23,010 nucleotides of DNA. It comes from Deltaproteobacteria bacterium (GTDB taxonomy: Bacteria > Desulfobacterota > DSM-4660 > Desulfatiglandales > Desulfatiglandaceae). Shown here piece after piece: positions 1-6,089 of this stretch. The stretch spans positions 514-23,523 of the forward strand of contig JABGPV010000045.1 in NCBI GenBank assembly GCA_018644785.1. Reading direction: 5' to 3'. The position numbers and the translations under genes were made by a program. Below the pieces are notes generated by a model. That model worked only from the letters and a program-made list of their open reading frames with translations, did not search any database and was not told where the DNA came from. Each line of letters starts with the position of its first letter. The first letter of the stretch is position 1.

Positions 1-111
1 GACAACCCCGAAGAGGATCTTCAAATCCAATGCCCCCACACCAATCCAGGGAATCAAAACCACGACAAGCACCGCCAGGGATGAAAACACAAGACTCAGT
101 ACAAAATTCAT
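1..111 (-). CDS. dsrM: Probable DsrM N-terminus (partial, runs off left edge)
   Basis: Only the first 37 codons are present; the gene continues beyond the left edge. The start is a clear ATG with a GAGG ribosome-binding site about 9 bases upstream. The peptide begins MNFVLSLVFSSLAVL and is almost entirely hydrophobic, ending in an LFGVV stretch, which fits the first transmembrane helix of a NarI/DsrM-type membrane cytochrome b. In sulfate reducers DsrM is the heme b subunit of the DsrMKJOP complex, which passes menaquinol electrons towards DsrC-trisulfide reduction. The assignment rests on this short hydrophobic segment, its resemblance to DsrM N-termini as I remember them, and the RsbRD_N-domain gene just upstream, an arrangement I recall for dsrM in sulfate reducers. 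If correct, dsrKJOP should lie to the left. Another small membrane protein remains possible. Confidence 0.5.
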   Translation of the reverse strand, partial: MNFVLSLVFSSLAVLVVVLIPWIGVGALDLKILFGVV

Positions 112-161
112 AGACGATTACCTCTTTTCAAAAATCAAAAAACTGTCCCAGTATTGCCAAT

Positions 162-674
162 TCAGATTTCCGGCTGTTGCTCCGGAATCTCTTGAATGAG
201 ATTTGCCCTCTCCAGTAACCGGCCAAACTCATTTCGGACCTCGTTGACACGAATATCGTATAACTGCTGGCGACACTGAGAGTAGACATCAAAAGCCAGG
301 AGCGCGGCTGCATCGATCCTGTCTTCAATCAGATGGAGCTCGGAAAAGGCGTCTTCCCCGAGTGTTTCCCTCAGAATGCTCTTTAACTGCAGGACAAATC
401 CGACGGCATGGGAAGGTTTGAAGTCCTGTACCGCCCTGATCCTGATGATCTTATCAAGGGAGGAGAAAATTTTCTCCGTATCCTCCCCTTTAACCAGTTC
501 ATCGAAAAGTATCTCCACATCCTTGGTGATGATCAACCCCACCGGATTGGCGAACTGGCTCTTTTCTCTCTTTAGAAATTTCTGAGTTTCCTGCGGATAG
601 GTCTGGATAATGGCTTCCTGCCACTTCTTAATGAGGGTGGATCGGTTTTCTGAAAGAATGCTGTCTAGATTCAT
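162..674 (-). CDS. RsbRD N-terminal (sensor) domain-like protein
   Basis: A 170-residue soluble, alpha-helical protein. It starts MNLDSILSENRSTLIKKW and carries the pattern of the RsbRD N-terminal domain: an N-terminal helix with a Lys-Lys-Trp motif, a central region ending in FKPSHAVGFVLQLKSIL, and a charged C-terminal helix. The non-heme-globin-like RsbRD_N domain is the sensory part of stressosome proteins, but no STAS domain follows here. Its stop is 50 bases from the start of the probable dsrM, so co-transcription is likely, and a role in sensing or regulating the Dsr membrane complex is an inference from position. The ATG has no good Shine-Dalgarno sequence; instead a perfect 10-base palindrome (CAAACGTTTG, 677-686) sits directly before it. 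A sigma70-like promoter lies at 738-765. No signal peptide or membrane helix is seen. Confidence 0.7.
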   Translation of the reverse strand: MNLDSILSENRSTLIKKWQEAIIQTYPQETQKFLKREKSQFANPVGLIITKDVEILFDELVKGEDTEKIFSSLDKIIRIRAVQDFKPSHAVGFVLQLKSILRETLGEDAFSELHLIEDRIDAAALLAFDVYSQCRQQLYDIRVNEVRNEFGRLLERANLIQEIPEQQPEI

Positions 675-737
675 AACAAACGTTTGCTGCGCGAAACCTG
701 ATGCGACGCTTCCCTGAAGATTTTTTTATTAGGGGAA

Positions 738-765
738 CCTATACAAAATCCTGTTTTTATGTCAA
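738..765 (-). promoter_or_regulatory. Sigma70-type promoter for RsbRD_N-dsrM operon
   Basis: Read on the minus strand there is a perfect -35 hexamer TTGACA (765-760), a 16-base spacer and a -10 hexamer TATAGG (743-738). Transcription would start near 731 and leave a leader of roughly 57 bases before the RsbRD_N-domain gene. It is the best promoter match in the divergent gap between this gene and the MFS transporter; no comparable plus-strand promoter was found there. Confidence 0.6.
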
Positions 766-835
766 GGAAAAAATGGTCTGATGCCCCTTAAATCACTGCT
801 TGCCAATGTGCCGTTTTCGAGTTAGGCTGGCTGGC

Positions 836-2155
836 ATGAAACAGGACGGGAAAAAAGCAATTTTCGGATGGGCCATGTACGACTGGGCCAATTCAGCCTT
901 TGCCACCACGGTTATGGCCGGTTTTTTCCCCGTGTTCTTTAAACAGTACTGGAGCCTCGGCGCGGATACCACTGTCAGCACGGCCCGGCTGGGCCTGGCT
1001 AATTCCATTGCCGGGGTCGTGGTGGCGGTCGCCGCGCCTGTTCTGGGCGCCATTGCCGACAGGGGAAGTACCCGCAAAAAGTTTCTTCTGTTTTTTGCTG
1101 TTATGGGCATCCTCATGACCATGGGTCTATTTCTGGTGAGCCAGGGAAACTGGCCCCTGGCCATACTGATTTACGTTCTGGCCACGGTGGGTTTTTCAGG
1201 GGGCAATATTTTTTATGATGCATTGATCACCGGTATTACGACCGATGATAAGATGGATATGGTGTCTTCCCTGGGGTTCTCTCTGGGATACCTGGGGGGC
1301 GGTCTTCTTTTTGCCCTCAATGTATGGATGACCCTGCAGCCGGCGACCTTTGGTTTTTCAGGTGCGGGAGAAGCGGTCAGGTTCTCCTTTCTGATGGTAG
1401 GCGTCTGGTGGGCGGTATTTTCCATTCCCATCTTTCTGTTTGTCCGGGAACCCGGGCAGAGGGCCGTCCGGGCAAGGGACGGCCATGCGGTCAAAGCCGG
1501 ATTCCGGCAACTTATACAAACCTTTCAGGAAGTGCGGCACCTGAAAACCATTTTCCTTTTTCTCCTGGCGTACTGGCTTTACATTGACGGGGTCAACACC
1601 GTCATTCGAATGGCTGTGGATTACGGTATCTCCATAGGATTTGAGACCAAGGACCTTATTTCAGCGCTTCTGATTACTCAATTTGTCGGGTTTCCCTCGG
1701 CCATCGGGTTCGGCTTTCTGGGCAGGAAATTCGGGACAAGGCCCGCCATTTTTCTGGCCATTGCCGTTTATCTGTTTGTAACCGTTTGGGCCGCTTTCAT
1801 TAAAAGCAGTACGGAGTTCTATGTGCTGGCCATTATCGTGGGCCTGGTTCAGGGGGGCATCCAGGCGCTGAGCCGTTCCTATTATGCCCGGCTCATCCCT
1901 GTGGACAAATCCGCCGAGTACTTCGGTTTCTACAACATGGTGGGCAGGTTCTCGGCCATCATCGGCCCTGTTTTAATGGGCGGTACGGGACTTTTCGTCA
2001 GATTTTTGGGATATGGCAGCCATACGGCTTCCAGGATCAGCATTGCATCCGTGGCCGTTTTCTTCATTGCCGGCGGCATCCTTTTTTATTTTGTCAGGGA
2101 GGATCGAGGAAAAAAGGATTTGAGATATCTCTCGCAAAACCGGGTTGAATCATAA
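836..2155 (+). CDS. UMF1-family MFS transporter
   Basis: A 439-residue integral membrane protein with about twelve hydrophobic segments. The N-terminal signature WAMYDWANSAFATTVMAGFF, followed by FPVFFKQYWS, is diagnostic of the UMF1 family of the major facilitator superfamily (related to yeast Atg22). Substrates of bacterial UMF1 members are mostly unknown; amino acid or peptide efflux is often suggested, but nothing here shows it. In-frame starts also exist at TTG 800 and ATG 806. ATG 836 is chosen because the family typically begins a few charged residues before the WxxYDWANSAF motif and because the upstream codons give an Arg-rich, unconserved extension. The ribosome-binding site is weak. 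The gene runs towards dsbD, with only 10 bases between the two stop codons and no clear terminator between them. It looks like a stand-alone gene. Confidence 0.8.
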   Translation: MKQDGKKAIFGWAMYDWANSAFATTVMAGFFPVFFKQYWSLGADTTVSTARLGLANSIAGVVVAVAAPVLGAIADRGSTRKKFLLFFAVMGILMTMGLFLVSQGNWPLAILIYVLATVGFSGGNIFYDALITGITTDDKMDMVSSLGFSLGYLGGGLLFALNVWMTLQPATFGFSGAGEAVRFSFLMVGVWWAVFSIPIFLFVREPGQRAVRARDGHAVKAGFRQLIQTFQEVRHLKTIFLFLLAYWLYIDGVNTVIRMAVDYGISIGFETKDLISALLITQFVGFPSAIGFGFLGRKFGTRPAIFLAIAVYLFVTVWAAFIKSSTEFYVLAIIVGLVQGGIQALSRSYYARLIPVDKSAEYFGFYNMVGRFSAIIGPVLMGGTGLFVRFLGYGSHTASRISIASVAVFFIAGGILFYFVREDRGKKDLRYLSQNRVES

Positions 2156-2165
2156 ACCATTCGCC

Positions 2166-3959
2166 CTATTTCCTCAAAGCCTGTTGCATGCGCCGGATCA
2201 TTTCGCCGCTTTTAACATATGCCTCGATCCGCAACGGTTTCTCTTCGTCTCCCTTGCTGTTGATGAACAGAACTGTCGGAACACCTTGAATATGGTACCG
2301 TTTTTGAAGGATCGCCTGCTGTGGATGTCGTTTTGTCAAATCCACCCTGAGCGTCACAAACTGCTTGCTCAGCTTCAAAACTTCAGGGTTTGTAAACACA
2401 TCTTTTTCCAGAGCGCGGCAGGGGCTGCACCAATCCGCATAGAAATCGATCATCACCGGCTTTCCGGACTTGGTTGCGGCGGTCAGGCGCTCCGGTGAAT
2501 AGGGTTGCCACCCAACGCCGGGGCCATGGCTGCCGTCAAAAGGCGCAAACCAGAGGATGGCTGCCGCCACCATCAGCACAATGCCCACGCCCTTCTTAAT
2601 ATGTGAGAAGGGCCGTTGATTTTTCCCTTCAGGGTCCAGAAACCCCAGGTGAAGGCCGGCCGCCGCTATTATCAGGGCATAAAGCATGGTTCTGGAGACG
2701 GTCCCGGGAAGCACGGGCAAAAGCAGATACCCGGCCATGCCCACAAGGACCCATCCAAGGGCCTTGCGAATCCATACCATCCATGTCCCCGACATGGGCA
2801 GTTTATCCGCCGCCCCCGAAAAAACCGCCAGAACAGCCAGGGGAAGCCCCATGCCGATACTCAACACAAAGAAATAGAGGAACCCCAGAAACGGATCTCC
2901 TTTTTGTCCCACATAGGTCAGAAGACCCAGGATAAACGGGCCCAGGCAAGGGGCTGCCACAATGCCCAGGGTCAACCCCATGAAAAGGGTGCCGAAATAC
3001 CCGCCGAAATTTTTTGCGGCCATGTTTGTCAGGCCCGCGGGGATGCGCAGCTCCCAGAACCCGAAAAAACTGAACGCCAGCGCAAGGAGGATCGCCGCCA
3101 CCACCACGAGGACAATGGGACTCTGGAGCGCAGAACCCAGCATACCGCCTGAAAGGGCAGCGGCGACCCCCAGGGCTGAATTGGTAATGGCAAGTCCCAG
3201 GATGTAAAAAACGCCGTGGACCAGGGGTATCCCTCCCATTCGTCCCCCCTGTCCGCCGAAATAGGAGACGGTGATGGGAATAAGGGGATACACGCAAGGG
3301 GTGAGGTTCAGCGCGAGACCGCCCAGAAAAATGCCCAGGAGGGTCAGCCAGAGGCCTGCGCCCGTTTGCCATCCGCCTGCTTTTTTCTCTGAAACGGGTG
3401 ATGGCTGGGCGGCTTTGAATATCTCCGGGTTCAGAGGCTTCCCCCTATCCCCCGGCGCTGCAACGGTCACGGGAAAAGAAAAGGAGACGTTTTCAGGGGG
3501 CAGGCAGGCATTGGCTGAGCACGCCTGAAAAGCAAGCTGACCCTTGATTGCCTGTTTCCCTTGCGGTGCGCCTTCATCCACCTTGAGTTTTCCCTGTACG
3601 GTGATTTTACCCGCGTAGACAGCGACGGATTCGTCCATATAGGAAAATTTTTTTTCAATGGTTGGGGGAAACTGAATATCACTGATGTTGACCCCGGGAG
3701 TTTCTGAAAAATGAAAGGCGGTGGGAAAGGGATTTTCCGGGGATTTTCCGGGGCCGTGCAGAAACCATGGAAACTGGATCTGAACCTGAAACACAACCGG
3801 GTAAGTCCCCCCCGGTGCATAGCTTTCGTGGGACGGCACCAGTTTAACGGAAGCCGTGGCCGACCAGGCATTTGAAGAAAAGAAAAGCGGCAGAAAAAGC
3901 ACCGCAAAACACATTACAAAAAAAGGAAACGGTGTTACTTTTTTCCCGAATTTAAACAT
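2166..3959 (-). CDS. dsbD: Thiol:disulfide interchange protein DsbD
   Basis: A 597-residue protein with the complete three-part DsbD layout. An N-terminal signal-like hydrophobic segment (FFVMCFAVLFLPLFF) precedes a periplasmic immunoglobulin-like domain with the reactive pair in QACSANACLPP. A central polytopic membrane domain follows with the two conserved Cys-Pro-type sites LTPCVYPL and APCLGPF. The C-terminal thioredoxin-like domain has the active site YADWCSPCR. DsbD carries electrons from cytoplasmic thioredoxin across the inner membrane to keep periplasmic disulfide isomerases, cytochrome c maturation factors and similar proteins reduced, which suits an anaerobe rich in multiheme cytochromes. 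The start is preceded by an AGG-type ribosome-binding site, and a candidate promoter lies at 4051-4079. No truncation or missing cysteine is seen. Confidence 0.93.
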   Translation of the reverse strand: MFKFGKKVTPFPFFVMCFAVLFLPLFFSSNAWSATASVKLVPSHESYAPGGTYPVVFQVQIQFPWFLHGPGKSPENPFPTAFHFSETPGVNISDIQFPPTIEKKFSYMDESVAVYAGKITVQGKLKVDEGAPQGKQAIKGQLAFQACSANACLPPENVSFSFPVTVAAPGDRGKPLNPEIFKAAQPSPVSEKKAGGWQTGAGLWLTLLGIFLGGLALNLTPCVYPLIPITVSYFGGQGGRMGGIPLVHGVFYILGLAITNSALGVAAALSGGMLGSALQSPIVLVVVAAILLALAFSFFGFWELRIPAGLTNMAAKNFGGYFGTLFMGLTLGIVAAPCLGPFILGLLTYVGQKGDPFLGFLYFFVLSIGMGLPLAVLAVFSGAADKLPMSGTWMVWIRKALGWVLVGMAGYLLLPVLPGTVSRTMLYALIIAAAGLHLGFLDPEGKNQRPFSHIKKGVGIVLMVAAAILWFAPFDGSHGPGVGWQPYSPERLTAATKSGKPVMIDFYADWCSPCRALEKDVFTNPEVLKLSKQFVTLRVDLTKRHPQQAILQKRYHIQGVPTVLFINSKGDEEKPLRIEAYVKSGEMIRRMQQALRK

Positions 3960-4266
3960 TATGGACCTCGACAGAAAACCCCCCGGGGCGTAAAAGACAC
4001 AAGACGAAAAACCTTCGACGACTTTGTTCGGTATTGTTTAAAGAGCCGTAAAGATAAGATTGGTTACCAACCATGTCATTATTAGCGCCGGGTTTCTGAC
4101 GCTTTCGAACTGATTTTCTTCATGCCGCCGGCACGAGAGATGGACGAGACGCCTCACTGACCGCACAATTGGCCCGGTGATCGGCTCTGCCCTTTGGCAA
4201 CCCACTCCATGAAGCGGCTGCCCCATCCCTTTTTTTTCTTCCTGCTGATTTTGTTTTTCATATTCA
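3960..4266. other. Intergenic region, 307 bases, dsbD leader side
   Basis: No convincing gene is found between dsbD and the crotonase-family gene. It holds a promoter-like pair on the minus strand (4051-4079) with an 11-base palindrome. The part nearest the crotonase gene (about 4100-4266) shows no recognisable terminator hairpin or repeat. Short open frames here are either antisense to the crotonase gene or lack ribosome-binding sites and recognisable content. Confidence 0.5.
4051..4079 (-). promoter_or_regulatory. Candidate dsbD promoter with palindrome in spacer
   Basis: On the minus strand a -35-like ATGACA (4079-4074) is separated by exactly 17 bases from a -10-like TATCTT (4056-4051). 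The spacer contains a perfect 11-base palindrome, TTGGT-n-ACCAA (4060-4070), a plausible operator position. The predicted leader to dsbD is about 85 bases. Both hexamers are imperfect, so this is only moderately supported. Confidence 0.4.
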
Positions 4267-5046
4267 TCAGAAATACCGGCTTGTTTTGTCCCCTTTGCCG
4301 ACCATACCGCGAAGCAGCAACAAGGTCTGGTTTCGGTCCTCCACCTGCAGGGCTTGTTCCAGGCCGCCCGTATCCAGATTCACATTGATGGCTTCTTTGG
4401 TGAGCCGCAACCCCATGGGGTTTTTGCTGTTCATGGTTCTGGCCAGCTCCAGGGCGGTTTCCAGAAGCTGATCCGTTTCCACCAGCCGACTGCAAAAACC
4501 CAAACCCATGGCTTCATCAGCCGTCATGAAGTTGCCTGTGAGCATAAACTCATAAGCCCGTCCCGCGCCGATCAACCGGGTCAGAAAATAGCTGCAAGCC
4601 ATATCCGCCCCGCCCAGACCGATGTTGATGTAGGCCGCTGAAAACCGGGAATCGGGAGTGATTACCCTTAAATCCGAGGCCATGGCGAAACTGAAGCCTA
4701 AGCCCGCTGCAGCCCCGTGAACTGCCGCAACAATGGGTTGCGGGGCCTGGCGCATGGCCAGGTTGAGCCGGGCGAGACGCGCCTGGAACCGGTAAAACGC
4801 ATCCGGTGACATGTCAGGGGCCGTCTTCATGATTTCTTTCATGTCCAGGCCCGCGCAAAAACCCCGGTTGCCGTTACCCCTGAGAACCACCACGTGGGTC
4901 TCCAGATCATAAAGACGCTCTTTCCAGAAAGCCTCCAGCTCCTCCATCATCTGGATGCTCACGGCATTATATTTCCGTGGCCGGTTCAGGGATAATATCC
5001 CGATACCCGGTTCAATCATCTTGTATTCAATAGTTTCATATTTCAT
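4267..5046 (-). CDS. Crotonase-family (enoyl-CoA hydratase/isomerase-like) protein
   Basis: A 259-residue protein of normal crotonase length. The CoA-binding and oxyanion-hole motifs are visible: NRPRKYNAVS near the N-terminus, NRGFCAGLDM, and VHGAAAGLGFSFAMASD. The family includes enoyl-CoA hydratases, isomerases, dehydratases, hydrolases and decarboxylases. By eye, the two catalytic glutamates of classical 2-enoyl-CoA hydratase are missing: the first position falls in GFSFA (Ser) and the second in FSAAYINIG (Tyr). An Asp in GGADMACSYFL occupies the loop that carries Asp in dienoyl-CoA isomerase-like relatives, so the reaction should not be assumed to be simple hydration. The start chosen is the ATG with a GAAGG ribosome-binding site; an upstream TTG would add nine residues. 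It is the last gene of the oxidoreductase operon, 42 bases after the 2Fe-2S protein, which suggests an acyl-CoA substrate for the system, though this is unproven. Confidence 0.8.
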   Translation of the reverse strand: MKYETIEYKMIEPGIGILSLNRPRKYNAVSIQMMEELEAFWKERLYDLETHVVVLRGNGNRGFCAGLDMKEIMKTAPDMSPDAFYRFQARLARLNLAMRQAPQPIVAAVHGAAAGLGFSFAMASDLRVITPDSRFSAAYINIGLGGADMACSYFLTRLIGAGRAYEFMLTGNFMTADEAMGLGFCSRLVETDQLLETALELARTMNSKNPMGLRLTKEAINVNLDTGGLEQALQVEDRNQTLLLLRGMVGKGDKTSRYF

Positions 5047-5088
5047 AATCTGCCGCCTTCTATATACCTGCAAGCATAAAAGTTAGGT

Positions 5089-5859
5089 TTATCCCCGTCG
5101 TGGGAACCTTTTAGAAAACCGGATTCGATTGGAAAAAAGTTTGGCGCAAGACTGACAATAGAGGTGATGTTCTTTCACCGCTGCGTGGTCCGTGGTCTGC
5201 TTTTCAACATGCTTCATGAATTTCCGGGAGGCAAAAAAACGCCCGCATGCCTCACAACGCTCCAGCTTATTGATACTGATCACTTCATCACGAATGGAAA
5301 TGGTCCGCAAATCACCCTCATCCTTCATATGGATGGCACCGGTGGGGCAGATATTGACACAGGTACTGCACCCGATGCAGACCCCTTCTGTGGGAACTAC
5401 AAAGCGGTGCCCTCCCCGATCCTCCAATTTGAGGGCCCCGACACCCACAATCTCCCGACAGACCCCAATGCACAAACGGCAACGAATACAGCCATCGGCA
5501 ACCGGACCCAGCGATACACCGTAATCTTCCGCCAGAGCCCTGATTCGTCTGGATTGGGGCGCCATGGCCAACAAATGATGAAAAGCAAGACGTCTTGCCT
5601 TTTCAACACCTTCGCCCTTGGTCCTTACATCCAGGCCTTCTCTGACCTTTATGACGCAGGAAAGCAAAATTTTCGGTTTTCCCGACCGGCCCAACACCTC
5701 AACGCCGCATAATTTGCAGGCGCCAATCGGTTTAAGGGCTTCATGGTAACAGAGAGTGGGGATTTGTATGCCGTTTTTCCGCATCACTTGCAGAAGAGTC
5801 TTGTCTTCGGAGGCTTCATATGGCGTACCATCTATATGGATATTGAACATTTTTGCCAT
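5089..5859 (-). CDS. 2Fe-2S / 2x[4Fe-4S] electron-transfer protein (NuoG/HoxU N-terminus-like)
   Basis: A 256-residue cytosolic Fe-S protein. Residues 1-75 form a plant-type 2Fe-2S ferredoxin domain with ligands C37, C48, C51 and C68 in NuoG-like spacing. The next segment (about 80-115) aligns with the NuoG region that normally carries a His/Cys-ligated 4Fe-4S cluster, but here it has no cysteine. Residues about 124-175 hold two 4Fe-4S motifs (CIRCRLCIGVC and CIGCSTCVNICP). The C-terminus carries a paired knuckle (CEACG and CQSC) that may bind zinc, as in HycF-type ferredoxins. Such proteins relay electrons between a flavoprotein and a Mo/W or hydrogenase subunit. It lies 6 bases after the small SH3-like gene, within the same operon. 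From residue 124 on it matches the C-terminus of the neighbouring flavoprotein (6090-8258). The ATG at 5859 is chosen for its GGA motif; an internal ATG three codons later is less likely. Confidence 0.82.
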   Translation of the reverse strand: MAKMFNIHIDGTPYEASEDKTLLQVMRKNGIQIPTLCYHEALKPIGACKLCGVEVLGRSGKPKILLSCVIKVREGLDVRTKGEGVEKARRLAFHHLLAMAPQSRRIRALAEDYGVSLGPVADGCIRCRLCIGVCREIVGVGALKLEDRGGHRFVVPTEGVCIGCSTCVNICPTGAIHMKDEGDLRTISIRDEVISINKLERCEACGRFFASRKFMKHVEKQTTDHAAVKEHHLYCQSCAKLFSNRIRFSKRFPRRG

Positions 5860-5865
5860 TTCTGT

Positions 5866-6078
5866 CTAATCCTTGAGCAACCGAATACAATCCTGCGGAA
5901 AACGAAGGGTTCCCTCACTTTCCAGAGTAACCTCTATGAGGGCTTCAGGATCGTTCTTCACCGTATCCGGATCCGTGACAATACCGTGAAGGCCAACGTA
6001 ACGGTCCATATGTGACTGCCAGTGATCATCCTGTGATTTTCGATAAACTTCCACTCGGTCTCCCCTTCGAAAGCTCAT
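5866..6078 (-). CDS. Small SH3-like protein, function unknown
   Basis: A 70-residue protein with a strong GGGGGAT ribosome-binding site, 11 bases after the flavoprotein gene and 6 bases before the 2Fe-2S protein, so it is almost certainly translated as part of the operon. It begins MSFRRGDRVEVYRK and continues with W-x3-MD-x-YVG-x2-G-x-V, a valine/leucine-rich beta segment and FPQDCIRLL at the end. This GDxV...MDxYVGxxGxV...FPxxxLxLL pattern resembles the small SH3-like barrels of the Mib/HERC2 type; that is pattern recognition by eye, not a search result. A single Cys is present, so it does not bind a cluster alone. A subunit-docking or assembly role in the oxidoreductase complex is inferred from its position between two redox subunits. 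I know of no named function. Confidence 0.7.
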   Translation of the reverse strand: MSFRRGDRVEVYRKSQDDHWQSHMDRYVGLHGIVTDPDTVKNDPEALIEVTLESEGTLRFPQDCIRLLKD

Positions 6079-6089
6079 GTTTTATCCCC

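Noticed and set aside
2603..3528. Long open frames antisense to dsbD, and similar frames antisense to the other large genes
   Set aside because: Their products are low-complexity, rich in Pro, Arg and His, without domains or ribosome-binding sites, and they lie opposite clearly conserved genes.
4209..4388. Plus-strand open frame with a hydrophobic, Phe-rich start just after the crotonase gene end
   Set aside because: It runs antisense into the coding end of the crotonase-family gene, has no ribosome-binding site, and the hydrophobic stretch comes from a T-rich run.
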